From an uncultured Bacteroides sp. (GTDB taxonomy: Bacteria; Bacteroidota; Bacteroidia; Bacteroidales; Bacteroidaceae), in contig NZ_CABUHK010000008.1 of NCBI RefSeq assembly GCF_902491285.1, positions 42,895 to 106,894 on the forward strand: a stretch of DNA of 64,000 nt, written 5' to 3'. How positions within the stretch are numbered: the first letter of the stretch is position 1; each line of letters starts with the position of its first letter. Shown here one piece after another: positions 15,647-24,468 of this stretch. The notes under the pieces were generated by a model. The model was given only the letters and a program-made list of their open reading frames with translations, searched no databases and was not told where the DNA came from. The translations under genes were made by a program, and so were the position numbers.

Positions 15647-16447
15647 TTAAATAAATCTTTCCGTCAAAAAGGTTTTCACTGCTTCTTTCGCTCCCTCATA
15701 GGCATTCGTTACGTACGGATGCGTATCGCTGAACAGTCTTCCGTCTTTTCCGGGATTATTATCCAGTCCCGGTGCAGGCTGGTCTTTCGGATCATTGTCC
15801 CCATGAGGAGTTTCCGTGGACGGTTCATCCGTAGCAGCCAGTGAACATTTGCAATTCCAGCGGTCTCCCGGTCGATGAACATTCCAAAACGGGTGATTTA
15901 TCGGCAGGATAGTTCCCCAAAAACCTTTATGGTCGGCTCCGGGATTTATACTGGTGCTGGGCATCCATTCCAGATTCGGCAGGATATCAGCGTATTGTTC
16001 AAAGCGCTGCCAGTCCGCTGCCTGGTGTGAACGTATGACAGCAGTGTCATATTCTGTCCGCAGCCAATGTTTTACATGATGATCCAGCATCGGGTGTACA
16101 TCGTTTCTCCACTGTTCGAACGGTTTTAGATCACCATTCGAATCGAAGAGCCGTGTGGCGATATCGTTTTGCATACGGTGCACTTTGAAAGCGGAGAATA
16201 CAGCATTGCCCCAGTCTATTTTCTGCCGGAACTCCACAGGAAGTTCTGTTCCGGATTCACTGATACCTTCATCGGTGGCTTCGGTAAAAATGCGGAAAGT
16301 CTCATTGAACAGGCTTTCCTCTATCTCTGTCATGGGTTGAAAGTCCTTTTCGTATATATGCTTCAGGGCACGTTGCAGGGCTTTATTATCGAAAATAAAA
16401 GCAGAGGCTACATCTTCATCAGTGGCATCCCGATACAGATCATTCAT
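15647..16447 (-). CDS. MuF-type head morphogenesis protein (SPP1 gp7 family)
   Basis: 266 residues. The C-terminal part (RSHQAADWQRFEQYADILPN ... PGADHKGFWGTILPINHPFW ... RPGDRWNCKCSLAATD) is the classic MuF/SPP1 gp7 domain of minor head proteins. It directly follows the portal gene; its ATG at 16447 overlaps the last base of the portal gene. It probably enters the capsid with the DNA or assists assembly. Confidence 0.9.
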   Translation of the reverse strand: MNDLYRDATDEDVASAFIFDNKALQRALKHIYEKDFQPMTEIEESLFNETFRIFTEATDEGISESGTELPVEFRQKIDWGNAVFSAFKVHRMQNDIATRLFDSNGDLKPFEQWRNDVHPMLDHHVKHWLRTEYDTAVIRSHQAADWQRFEQYADILPNLEWMPSTSINPGADHKGFWGTILPINHPFWNVHRPGDRWNCKCSLAATDEPSTETPHGDNDPKDQPAPGLDNNPGKDGRLFSDTHPYVTNAYEGAKEAVKTFLTERFI

Positions 16448-17754
16448 TACCAGTCTGAAGCCCCGTCCCTGTCCGGGGCTTTTCCGAAAAAACGGGTAGA
16501 CCGGTTCTGTGGCTGTATGATCTGTGCGAACGGGTTATTCACCTTTTTCTTTTCTTCCATTTCCGCTTTCAACTGCTCATAATTATCGGGCTTTTCTACG
16601 TTCAGTTGCTCATACAGGTAGTCATCATCCAGGGGTAGGTCGAACACCGTTACAGCTTTCTCCAGCAATTCGGCACGGGTCTTTACCTGCTCCATGTCCG
16701 CGTCCTCCACATAAACGAACTCACCTCCTTTAGTATTCACTCCCAGAAATGCAAATATGTCTGTCATATCATAATTCAGCAGGTTCAGGATGGAAAGGGC
16801 ATCCTGCTCTTCCAGTTCCTGCTCTATGTCCTGATGCACGGTACCCAGTGCCTGTGTGCCTGTCTCACTGGCTTCGGTGGTAAGAGTATTGCCAAGTACA
16901 GCCTTGCTCATTTCAGCATTACAGCGTTCCACGAGACTGCTGTACAGTTCACTGCTGCCTGTTGTGTTTCCTGTTTCCACAAATTCCAGGTTAGATCCTT
17001 CCGGACAAAAGAAATCCATTCCTCCGCCTTGTTCCCGTGCAGCTTCCATTGCATTGTGCAAAGCTTCCGGGTCCGCCGCATCGTATGTATATTTACGTAC
17101 CGGCATGCCGAATATCTCGGAGAATTGCGCCCAGTCACCAATAGTTCCACGCTTATAGATAACGTATGGAGCTGTACGCGCTAGAATCCCCAGCGGTTCT
17201 TTGCCCCGTATCATCAGCAGGTCTCCATAATTATCAAAACTTTCACCGTTGATGTCTTCTTGCCGTGTTTTGATGATGCGCAACACTGGATCTATGTGTT
17301 TGCGTGGTGCCAGATAATAATCTATCCAGCCTTTGGTATTGATATAGAACTGAACGAGCGTAAATCCCCAGTATTCCGCATCCAGTGCGTCACTGATAAA
17401 TCGGAGGAACCAGGGTGATGATATCTGCTCGTTCACTTTATCATCAGGTATGCCGTTACGGCGAAATTCAATCTTCCTGCTTAGTACTCCGCTTTTCCGT
17501 TTTTGTACCACGCTGAACAGATGCGGGTCCATCAGGCTTTCGCTATAGATGTCATACAGCCTGACACGTCGTGTGAAATCTACGTTTTCAGCACTGCGGA
17601 TAGCCTGCATATAGTCCCCCAGACCTATTCCGAAACGTTGTGGCTGTGTCAGTATCACTGTTGCTCCGGGACGGGTTACGTTACTCCCTTCGGTGATGCG
17701 TTTACTTTTTGCGGCTTTGTTCCGGAATACCGGAAACCTGTCTAATATATTCAT
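16447..17754 (-). CDS. Portal protein (DUF935, Mu gp29-like)
   Basis: 435 residues, in the usual range. Features: GIGLGDYMQAIRSAENVDFT, the central PYVIYKRGTIGDWAQFSEIF then GMPVRKYTYDA, and VLGNTLTTEASETGTQALGT, all typical of DUF935 portal proteins of Mu-like phages. It forms the dodecameric DNA-entry ring at one capsid vertex. It overlaps the preceding gene by 4 bp. Confidence 0.92.
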   Translation of the reverse strand: MNILDRFPVFRNKAAKSKRITEGSNVTRPGATVILTQPQRFGIGLGDYMQAIRSAENVDFTRRVRLYDIYSESLMDPHLFSVVQKRKSGVLSRKIEFRRNGIPDDKVNEQISSPWFLRFISDALDAEYWGFTLVQFYINTKGWIDYYLAPRKHIDPVLRIIKTRQEDINGESFDNYGDLLMIRGKEPLGILARTAPYVIYKRGTIGDWAQFSEIFGMPVRKYTYDAADPEALHNAMEAAREQGGGMDFFCPEGSNLEFVETGNTTGSSELYSSLVERCNAEMSKAVLGNTLTTEASETGTQALGTVHQDIEQELEEQDALSILNLLNYDMTDIFAFLGVNTKGGEFVYVEDADMEQVKTRAELLEKAVTVFDLPLDDDYLYEQLNVEKPDNYEQLKAEMEEKKKVNNPFAQIIQPQNRSTRFFGKAPDRDGASDW

Positions 17755-18176
17755 AAATGATTGGTACGTTTAGGGTTACTACTCATCAGCCAGGGGCTGT
17801 TCTTTTTCTGCTCTTCTTCCGAGAGCTTCGGTGCGCCGTCTATCGTTATTTTAAATGTTGCCACCTGTTTCAGCCATTCCATTGCACGATCGTAGCGATC
17901 CTTGCGTATCTGCGACATTTTTTGAGGGTTGTGGATACTGAACAAGTGATATACAGCGATATCTACCGCCATCATCAGTACAAGCTCATTGCGGGCCGCG
18001 CCTTCGGTCTTGAATATGGCGTCAGCGTCATATCGTGTACTGAGATATCCGCGCATTTCAGAAATGGCGCGGTCCTCGCATATCTCAATGATGGCGTTAT
18101 CATTACGGGTCAGGGCATCCAGTATTTCGCGATGGATGCTGGCATCGTAATCTTGCGGAGTTATAAATTTACTCAT
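17751..18176 (-). CDS. Gp36/DUF1320-like head-tail adaptor
   Basis: 141 residues: FITPQDYDASIHREILDALT then ISEMRGYLSTRYDADAIF and a helical segment ELVLMMAVDIAVYHLFSIHN. This is the pattern of the DUF1320 (Mu gp36) family, proposed head-completion/adaptor proteins. In Mu the gene follows the capsid; here it is between terminase and portal. Family call is by motif memory. Confidence 0.7.
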   Translation of the reverse strand: MSKFITPQDYDASIHREILDALTRNDNAIIEICEDRAISEMRGYLSTRYDADAIFKTEGAARNELVLMMAVDIAVYHLFSIHNPQKMSQIRKDRYDRAMEWLKQVATFKITIDGAPKLSEEEQKKNSPWLMSSNPKRTNHL

Positions 18177-18178
18177 GG

Positions 18179-19708
18179 CTATAATCGTTTGGGGTTCCGG
18201 CGGTCATTACGATGTATCACAGTCACCGGTACCAGTTGTTGAATCTTCTTTTTGATGATGCAGTAACCGCCTTCCACGCAGTCGGGACCGTCGGCGGGAA
18301 ATTTCAGCCGCAGGGTGAACAGTCTGAACTGGTCGTCCAGACGTTTCATGTGCGGGTTGTTTCTTTCAGCTTCGTTGAGGATAAGGTTTCCTTCCCGGTT
18401 TAAAGGTTCCAGGTTGGCTTCGATACGGGTAGCCTTGTCGGTCTTTCTTGCTTCGTCGGGCTGGATGTATAATTGGATATTCCTTTCACGGCGTACCTTA
18501 CCCACCAAAGGCTTGAATACCTGCTGGAAGAAAGGGTCCTGCAGTTTATTGTTCTCCATGTAGCAATACACAGGCACCTTGCCGCCTACATACTCCAGCA
18601 GCTGTACATACCAGTCGATGAACTCCGCATTCAGCCCGCGGTCTAGGCAGGGCTTGATGATATAGAGTTTCGGACCGATCATCCCCATCAGGATACAGCT
18701 TTTCGTACTGCTGTTCTTGCTCTTGTTCTCGCCGGGTGCCGGGTCGCCGTAAATGACCAGGAACTGGAACTTCTTGAGGTCAGGTACTTTGCCGTAAGTG
18801 ATCTCCTTAAATACTTCGCCTTCTGTTACCGGGTTGTTGAAGTATTCCGTCTGCTGGGCGGCAGTACTGATTTTAGACAGAGCGATATCAATACTTTCTT
18901 CTGTATTTTTAGACGGCCAGGTACTGTATCCTTTTTCATCACGGATGTTCACTACGTCCCAATGATCAGCCATGTGTCCGGCACGTACCACGCAGCAGTC
19001 ACGGGCAATGATATTTCCACAGAAAACAATCAGTGTTTTTACCGCCGTGTCACGTGTCCCGTACAGTGCTTTTTCCCACCATGTCCAGTTCTTGTCTATC
19101 GTGTCCGGATTCCGGCAGCCTTCATCCGTATCGAAGTCATCTACCAGCAGCACATCCGGACGGACAGCGCCGTTGCGGCTGCCACGAGGAGCGTTTCCGG
19201 CACCGACAGCACGGAATGAACAACCGCATTTGGTGACAAACTCCTCGGCACACCAGTTGCCGAGATTCACCTGCACACCATAATAAGCACGTATCAGGGC
19301 ATTCTCTTCAAACTGTTTCTTATAAGGATCGAGCAACCGGACAGCACTGTCCTGTGTGGCGGAAGCCATCATCACGTTGCACTTCTTTTTCGTAAGCGCA
19401 AGGTACATGACGATAAACATCACCGTCGTACTTTTCGCCAGTCCCCGTGCCCATGACAATACTTCGAACCATTCCTCGTGTTTGATGCAACGTCGGATAG
19501 CCTTTATCTGGAACTCTGCAAATTCAAACTTGCAGTACTCGGGGAAAAAGAAGCTGATCCATTCTATCGGATCAGCTTCCAGACGGGCACGGTCCTTGGC
19601 AATCTGCGCCTGCGTCAGATTGACGTCGGAATTTTGGCGGCGAAGTCCGGATTCATAGAAGACTGCCCATTCCCTAAGCGCATCACGGTCTTTTTGCGTC
19701 TGTGTCAT
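18179..19708 (-). CDS. Terminase large subunit (Mu gp28-like)
   Basis: 509 residues. The ATPase part has a Walker A-like WARGLAKST (~86-94) and Walker B VLLVDDFD (~190). The RNase H-fold nuclease part starts near VIYGDPAPGENKSKNSS and ends with an acidic cluster near GPDCVEGG. It powers DNA packaging and cuts the integrated/replicated phage DNA. Its start overlaps the stop of the small subunit by 4 bp. Confidence 0.93.
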   Translation of the reverse strand: MTQTQKDRDALREWAVFYESGLRRQNSDVNLTQAQIAKDRARLEADPIEWISFFFPEYCKFEFAEFQIKAIRRCIKHEEWFEVLSWARGLAKSTTVMFIVMYLALTKKKCNVMMASATQDSAVRLLDPYKKQFEENALIRAYYGVQVNLGNWCAEEFVTKCGCSFRAVGAGNAPRGSRNGAVRPDVLLVDDFDTDEGCRNPDTIDKNWTWWEKALYGTRDTAVKTLIVFCGNIIARDCCVVRAGHMADHWDVVNIRDEKGYSTWPSKNTEESIDIALSKISTAAQQTEYFNNPVTEGEVFKEITYGKVPDLKKFQFLVIYGDPAPGENKSKNSSTKSCILMGMIGPKLYIIKPCLDRGLNAEFIDWYVQLLEYVGGKVPVYCYMENNKLQDPFFQQVFKPLVGKVRRERNIQLYIQPDEARKTDKATRIEANLEPLNREGNLILNEAERNNPHMKRLDDQFRLFTLRLKFPADGPDCVEGGYCIIKKKIQQLVPVTVIHRNDRRNPKRL

Positions 19709-20148
19709 AAACTATCCTTTATAAAAGCGTCCCACAATCGAAGAAACTCCTTGCTCTTATCCAGATCGAACGGTCGCAGCCAGTTGATGAATTTCATACC
19801 TACACTGATAATGTCGGCAACACCTACATCTGTTTCCATCTTCTTAATAGCTGTCGCCAACTTGTTCAGTGTGTCGGCTTCGGCGGCATTGGCATAACGC
19901 TTTCCCTCTTCACGCTCACTGATCACACGGTTGATCTCCGCTACTTGCCGGTGCAGGCTGGCAACCTGCTGTTCTCGGGTAAGTGTCATGCCTACTTTCA
20001 TTTCCTCCCATTTCTCCGCTGCTATCCAGCGGTTGATGGTGTTGCGTGATACACCTACTTTGTCCGCGATCTCCTGTTGTGTCAGGTTATCTTTCAGATA
20101 TAATGTGCGGGCATAACCCTTTTTCTGTTGTGTGGTCAAATCTGCCAT
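19705..20148 (-). CDS. Terminase small subunit (HTH, Mu gp27-like)
   Basis: 147 residues. An N-terminal homeodomain-like HTH (~18-45, LTQQEIADKVGVSRNTINRW) is followed by helices that would oligomerise and contact the large subunit. It is the first gene of the leftward late operon, opposite the protease/capsid operon. Confidence 0.88.
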   Translation of the reverse strand: MADLTTQQKKGYARTLYLKDNLTQQEIADKVGVSRNTINRWIAAEKWEEMKVGMTLTREQQVASLHRQVAEINRVISEREEGKRYANAAEADTLNKLATAIKKMETDVGVADIISVGMKFINWLRPFDLDKSKEFLRLWDAFIKDSL

Positions 20149-20368
20149 GATGATAAGTCGTTAGAATTTACACAAAGGTCATTATCCCGGAGGTGAACAG
20201 GAAAAAAGCGCAAAGAGGTTACAGACAATGCCACAGCGCCTGCATACTTGCCCGCAAGCGTTACACACTTTTTTGTACGGTTGCCCCTGTCACTATAAGT
20301 TTGTGACAGATTCAAAGCCGGAGACGCACATTGCATCGCTGCCGGCACTATATCCTAAATGCTGAAAT
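20149..20368. promoter_or_regulatory. Divergent late control region
   Basis: 220 bp between the two late operons. The rightward promoter is TTTG (20272-20275), 20 bp, TAAGTTTG (20296-20303). An inverted repeat CTGTCAC ... GTGACAG (20287-20293 and 20303-20309) is centred on the -7 box. For the leftward operon only a weak -7-like GACCTTTG is seen on the reverse strand near 20180. Confidence 0.7.
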
Positions 20369-21400
20369 ATGATTCTTTTTAAATCCATACTGAATGAAAA
20401 GACTGCCAGTCTGCTGCTCTACGGAGAAATCAGTGACGAAGGCGGTGACGGCAAGATAGCCAGCCGTGACATCGTGAACGAAGTGATGTACATGGACGGC
20501 AGTTATGAGAACCTGAATATCCGGATCAATTCCATTGGCGGTGATGTTTATCCCGGTATAGCCATTTTCAACGCTATCCGGCAATGCAAGAGTAACGTCA
20601 CTATCTACATAGACGGTATTGCCGCCAGCATTGCGGGAGTCATTGCCCTGTGCGGAAAACGGGTGGAAATGAGCCGTTATTCCCGCATGATGCTGCATAA
20701 TGTCAGTGGTGGGTGTTACGGTAACAAAAAGGATCTTCAGGACATGATCTCTACTATCGAAAGCCTAGAGGATACCATTGCCGAAATTATTGCCGGACGT
20801 TGCGGCAGGGATAAGGAAGAAGTGAAAAACGCCTATTTCGATGGTACCGACCACTGGCTGAAGGCGGACGAAGCCCTCTCCCTCGGACTCATTGACGCTA
20901 TCTACGATGTGGAAGCTGTACCCGAAGAGAGTACCACGGATGACATATACCGCATATTTACTAACCGGCTGGAGCTGGAGCAACAGCCACAAAACCCTGA
21001 TAAAATGAAATTGGAAGACTTTAAAAAGATTCCCCGCTTTGCTAACTGCGCGGACGAAGCGGCAGTGATGTCCATGCTTGGCGATACTGCCCAAAAAGCG
21101 GACAAGGCCGATGACCTGGAAAAGGAGAACGGTGAACTGAAAGAACAACTCAGCCGGCAGGAAGAGGAACGGATCGAGACAGCCGTAACGGATGCTGTAA
21201 CAGACGGGCGCATTGGTGCCGATCAGAAAGATACCTATAAGAACCTTCTGAAGGCTGATTTCAAAAACGGTTTGACTGCACTAAAGGCTATGAAGCCTAA
21301 GAAACTGCTGAAAGACAAGTTTGAGAACCAGGGACCGCAAGCCGGTGAAAGTCCTTGGGAAAAACGTCAGAAGGAAATACGTGAGAACATCCGGAAATAA
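20369..21400 (+). CDS. ClpP-like prohead protease with scaffold-type C-terminus
   Basis: 343 residues. Residues 1-~190 are a ClpP/SppA-fold protease: glycine motif SIGGDVYPG (55-63), catalytic S87 in DGIAASIAG, and H110 in MMLHNVSGG. After ~215 a coiled, charged part (EKENGELKEQLSRQEEERIE) ends with a basic KKLLKDKF region, which looks like an internal scaffold. So one gene probably supplies both the maturation protease and scaffold of the prohead, as in Mu I/Z. It is the first gene of the rightward late operon. Confidence 0.9.
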   Translation: MILFKSILNEKTASLLLYGEISDEGGDGKIASRDIVNEVMYMDGSYENLNIRINSIGGDVYPGIAIFNAIRQCKSNVTIYIDGIAASIAGVIALCGKRVEMSRYSRMMLHNVSGGCYGNKKDLQDMISTIESLEDTIAEIIAGRCGRDKEEVKNAYFDGTDHWLKADEALSLGLIDAIYDVEAVPEESTTDDIYRIFTNRLELEQQPQNPDKMKLEDFKKIPRFANCADEAAVMSMLGDTAQKADKADDLEKENGELKEQLSRQEEERIETAVTDAVTDGRIGADQKDTYKNLLKADFKNGLTALKAMKPKKLLKDKFENQGPQAGESPWEKRQKEIRENIRK

Positions 21401-21418
21401 CCTGTAATACGCAAAGAT

Positions 21419-21550
21419 ATGATACCGATTAAAAATCCAAAGAATGCCAAATTGGGCGGTTCGTCCTACTTTGGCAAGAATGTCGGGAGCAGCGTACGCA
21501 GTGCCGGCAGTGCCCCGCAAATACGTGGGAGACAAAAGGTTAAATACTAA
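21419..21550 (+). CDS. Small basic Gly/Ser-rich virion-type protein
   Basis: 43 residues (begins MIPIKNPKNAKLGGSSYFGK), basic and rich in Gly/Ser, ending GRQKVKY. It lies between protease and capsid with 18- and 22-bp gaps, as expected for a small decoration or head protein. No family known to me. It is too short for homology by eye, and support is position plus clean spacing. Confidence 0.5.
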   Translation: MIPIKNPKNAKLGGSSYFGKNVGSSVRSAGSAPQIRGRQKVKY

Positions 21551-21572
21551 CAACTAATAACTTACAAGGACA

Positions 21573-22532
21573 ATGGCAATTCAAGGATTGAATACTACCA
21601 ACTATTCCGGCGAAGTGCTGGAAAATGTACTGACCCTTGCCACTACGGGCAATGAGTTGGTCAGCAGGGGACTGATTATGGTTATCCCCGGAGTGAACAG
21701 CGCAATCAGCATTCCACGCGTTAAGGCGGGAAAGATGTTGCAAAAACGAAAGGAAGACCCTACGAAAGCTGACAGTAAGGGGGACTTTGCTTATAGTGAA
21801 AAGAAACTGACACCTAAGGATATGATGGCATTTACGCTCTTCAATCCCCGCGCGTTCGAACATATCTGGCGTCCGTTCCAGCCTTCGGGAGACTTGGTGT
21901 TCCGCCAGTTGCCCGGCAATGTGCAGAATACCCTGTTACAGGAACTGCTGAAACAGGTAGGACACGAACTGGGTTACCAATACATTAATGGTACATACGA
22001 AGACGGTTCGGACGATGCGCTCCTGATGGACGGTATCCTGACACAGGCTGCCAAAGATGCGGATATCGTGAAGGTAAAAAGTGTAGGAACTACGATGCTG
22101 CAACGTCTTAAAGAACTGCGTACAGTGATTCCGGTGACCATGCGCAATAATCCCAACCTGCGCATTCTGATGAGCGTGACGGACTTTGACACGTATGATG
22201 ACGAACTGACGCAACTTGCAAATAAAGGTGCGGCTCCTACGGATATCAATCAGGAACGTTACAAGGGCATTCCGTTTGAAGTGTTGACGCAATGGCCGGA
22301 AGGCTTGATGGTAGCCACCATTTGTGACAGTGGCATGAATGGCAATCTGTTCGCCGCCGTCAATCTGCAGAACGACGAAAACGTGATTCAAATTGACAAA
22401 TGGGCGAATGCCAGCGAGCTTTATTTCTTTAAGATGCTGATGAAGGCAGATACGCAAATTGGCTTCGGTGAGGAATTTATCGCACTCGACTGGCGTACTG
22501 ACGGTGAGTTCAAACCAACTGTTGAAGGATAA
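21573..22532 (+). CDS. Major capsid protein
   Basis: 319 residues. Beginning MAIQGLNTTNYSGEVLENVL, with a hydrophilic Lys-rich loop (KRKEDPTKADSKGDFAYSEK) at ~62-85, a helical backbone segment and a C-terminal DTQIGFGEEFIALDWRTDGE. Size, location after the protease and the general layout (extended N-arm, E-loop, P- and A-domain) fit an HK97-fold capsid protein of Bacteroides Mu-like phages. The AT-rich leader with AAGGACAATGG suits strong expression. Confidence 0.85.
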   Translation: MAIQGLNTTNYSGEVLENVLTLATTGNELVSRGLIMVIPGVNSAISIPRVKAGKMLQKRKEDPTKADSKGDFAYSEKKLTPKDMMAFTLFNPRAFEHIWRPFQPSGDLVFRQLPGNVQNTLLQELLKQVGHELGYQYINGTYEDGSDDALLMDGILTQAAKDADIVKVKSVGTTMLQRLKELRTVIPVTMRNNPNLRILMSVTDFDTYDDELTQLANKGAAPTDINQERYKGIPFEVLTQWPEGLMVATICDSGMNGNLFAAVNLQNDENVIQIDKWANASELYFFKMLMKADTQIGFGEEFIALDWRTDGEFKPTVEG

Positions 22533-22544
22533 GGAGAACGGACG

Positions 22545-22814
22545 ATGGCAAAGAAAGAAAAAGTAATGGTGATTGTCCTGGAGGAGTTTCAGGACAAGTT
22601 CGACCACAAGACCATGTATCCGACAGGAACAGAGCTGGAAGTAGACAAGGAACGCGCTGATGATCTGGTAAGTCGCGAACTTGCTAAGATCAAGAAAGTG
22701 GAAACTCCCAAAGAGCCGAAAGAAACTAAGGAAGCAGAGACAGAAACAGCAAAGACTGAAGCTGAGAAACCTGAAGCTGAACAGGAAGATGATGACAAGG
22801 GGACTGAGAAATAA
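22545..22814 (+). CDS. Small acidic protein downstream of the capsid
   Basis: 89 residues: a folded N-terminal half (KVMVIVLEEFQDKFDHKTMY then GTELEVDKERADDLVSREL) and a long acidic/Lys repeat tail (EPKETKEAETETAKTEAEK). The N-terminal pattern resembles small head-tail joining proteins; the tail is disordered. It overlaps the next gene by 23 bp. Confidence 0.6.
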   Translation: MAKKEKVMVIVLEEFQDKFDHKTMYPTGTELEVDKERADDLVSRELAKIKKVETPKEPKETKEAETETAKTEAEKPEAEQEDDDKGTEK

Positions 22815-23187
22815 TAATCCCGGTAACATCCGGAACAGTAAGACCGTGTGGCAAGGGGAGATTGTTCCCTCTACCGACCGTAGTTTTAAACAATTCAAGA
22901 CGATGGCTTACGGTTACCGTGCCATGATCAAGCTATTGCAGAACTATCGGAAATTGAACGGATGCCGCACGATATCGGACTTCATCAACCGCTGGGCACC
23001 ATCTGTAGAAAACAATACCTCGGGCTATATCAGCCGGGTATGCAGGGAAATGCAGGTACCTTCCAATTATGTTCCTGATGTGAACGACAGGGGAACCATG
23101 TGTGTCTTTGCAGCTGCCATGTCACAAGTGGAAAACGGCACTCCGGCAGTGATGGAAGACGTACAGGCAGGATGGGACCTACTCTAA
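22792..23187 (+). CDS. P5-like peptidoglycan transglycosylase/lysozyme, lysis or virion enzyme
   Basis: 131 residues from ATG 22792 (an ATG at 22789 is also possible; the reading frame opens at 22681 but would be buried in the preceding gene). The motif LRNNNPGNIR (~5-14), then WQGEIVPSTDRSFKQFKTMA and YGYRAMIKLL, matches the family first described as structural protein P5 (lytic transglycosylase-like). It should cut peptidoglycan, either at entry or at lysis. Next to spanin-like genes, it may be the endolysin; no other lysin is visible in the phage. Confidence 0.75.
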   Translation: MTRGLRNNNPGNIRNSKTVWQGEIVPSTDRSFKQFKTMAYGYRAMIKLLQNYRKLNGCRTISDFINRWAPSVENNTSGYISRVCREMQVPSNYVPDVNDRGTMCVFAAAMSQVENGTPAVMEDVQAGWDLL

Positions 23188-23203
23188 GTTAAGGAGGAAT
23201 AAG

Positions 23204-23686
23204 ATGGATACACTTGAATACATGAAGCTGGTCTGTGGTATCCTTACGGTTATCATCACCTACGGAGGATTCAGGATGTATACCGACAGACGGAAATACA
23301 TTCAGGAGGTGGAGAAGCTGAAGGCGGAAGTCCGTGATGCGCAGGTGAACACTCGTGGCAGCGAACTGGACAACGTTCAGAAAGCGATGCAAATCCTGAT
23401 GGATGAAATTGTGGAACCTTTAAAGCAAGAAATAAATGCGATTCGAAAAGAACTCGGAAAACTTCGCCGGGCTGTTGAAAAGTCCAACAGTTGCCGTTTT
23501 GCTACTAACTGCCCTGTGCGTGATGAGTTGCAAAAGCCCGAAAAGACTGGAGAGAACTATCTCCCTAGACAGCCTGTACAGCGCAAGAGGATTCGCTCTG
23601 ATACAGCAGCCGGTACCTCCGAGTATTGCAAAAACGGTGTTTCCGGCAGAGACACTGAAATCGATACCAGTAGGGACAGGCTTTAG
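23204..23686 (+). CDS. Membrane-anchored coiled-coil protein (inner-membrane spanin- or holin-like)
   Basis: 160 residues: N-terminal membrane helix (~8-24, KLVCGILTVIITYGGFRMY) followed by a long coiled coil (RKYIQEVEKLKAEVRDAQVN, EPLKQEINAIRKELGKL), then a basic unstructured tail. TM plus periplasmic coiled coil is the plan of i-spanins (Rz). Its last 251 bp overlap, in the +1 frame, the lipoprotein gene starting at 23436, as Rz1 overlaps Rz. No sequence homology to known spanins can be claimed by eye. Confidence 0.6.
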   Translation: MDTLEYMKLVCGILTVIITYGGFRMYTDRRKYIQEVEKLKAEVRDAQVNTRGSELDNVQKAMQILMDEIVEPLKQEINAIRKELGKLRRAVEKSNSCRFATNCPVRDELQKPEKTGENYLPRQPVQRKRIRSDTAAGTSEYCKNGVSGRDTEIDTSRDRL

Positions 23687-23954
23687 TACCCGAAGCGGAC
23701 AGGCAACCGTCAACGTGACGCGGGTATCGGAAGATTCAGTAGAGGTAAGTGCCACTTGCGACAGCCTGGCACGTGAAGTAATCTTCCTTCGTGAAGAACT
23801 GGCACGCATCCGCAACGAGACCGGTGAGGAAGTGGAAGAACCTCCTCCGCAGATTGTGAAGGAACCGACCGGATGGCAGTGGTTCCAGATATGGACAGGA
23901 CGGATAGCTGTTGCTGTACTTGTTCTAATAGTGATCAAACGGCGATTGAAATGA
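23436..23954 (+). CDS. Lipoprotein with C-terminal membrane helix (unimolecular-spanin-like)
   Basis: 172 residues. Signal peptide with lipobox ending at Cys32 (LLLTALCVMSC), a periplasmic region with a helical segment (CDSLAREVIFLREELARIRN), a Pro/Glu stretch (EEVEEPPPQIVKEPTG), then a C-terminal membrane helix (~149-167) and KRRLK at the end. Outer-membrane lipid anchor plus inner-membrane C-terminal helix is the topology of u-spanins such as T1 gp11, which fuse inner and outer membranes at lysis. It starts inside the preceding gene, and its stop overlaps an ATG at 23951. Confidence 0.6.
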   Translation: MRFEKNSENFAGLLKSPTVAVLLLTALCVMSCKSPKRLERTISLDSLYSARGFALIQQPVPPSIAKTVFPAETLKSIPVGTGFSTRSGQATVNVTRVSEDSVEVSATCDSLAREVIFLREELARIRNETGEEVEEPPPQIVKEPTGWQWFQIWTGRIAVAVLVLIVIKRRLK

Positions 23955-23974
23955 ATTTAAATAATATAAATTTT

Positions 23975-24439
23975 ATGGCAGAACTAGGATATGTGCATGG
24001 TAGTGACATGCTTGTCGGATTAATGGTCGAAGATGCTTTTTCCCCACTGGGGCATTCAAAGACTTGTACCGTCAGTAATAAGGCAGAAACCAAAGAGCGT
24101 GCAGTAAAGCCGACTTTGGCGGAAAAGGCAAAAGCGGCTAATGCCGGCAAGTGGAAGGAAAAATCAGTGAGCGGTCTGTCCGTCGAAATCAGTTCGGAAG
24201 GATTCCGGTTCTACGGAGATGAGATGGGGTATGACAAATTACTGGAACTTTGGGAAAAGAGTGAGCCCGTAACGGTACGTTATGCGCTACGTGGAGAGGA
24301 AAAGACGAAATACCGTGAAGGAAAATTCCTTATCACAAGCCTGGAAGAGACATCTCCTTCGGATGACGACTCTACCTATACTATCTCTTTGGAAAACTCC
24401 GGTCCGGTAGCCACTAAAACAGTGGCTCCGCAAGGATAG
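23975..24439 (+). CDS. Major tail tube protein (probable)
   Basis: 154 residues from ATG 23975 (MAELGYVHGSDMLVGLMVED); an upstream ATG at 23951 overlaps the previous stop and would add 8 residues. The 'GSDMLVGL' start followed by a beta-rich body and a DSTYTISLENSGPV end are like TP901-1/lambda V-type tail tube proteins. It lies just before the chaperone pair and tape measure, where tail tube genes are found in siphoviral tails. Confidence 0.75.
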   Translation: MAELGYVHGSDMLVGLMVEDAFSPLGHSKTCTVSNKAETKERAVKPTLAEKAKAANAGKWKEKSVSGLSVEISSEGFRFYGDEMGYDKLLELWEKSEPVTVRYALRGEEKTKYREGKFLITSLEETSPSDDDSTYTISLENSGPVATKTVAPQG

Positions 24440-24468
24440 TGTGTCATTTCTAATAGTTGAATCTTACA

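Noticed and set aside
21936..22898. 320-aa reverse frame across the capsid gene
   Set aside because: Antisense shadow, rich in Phe/Leu/Cys without motif.
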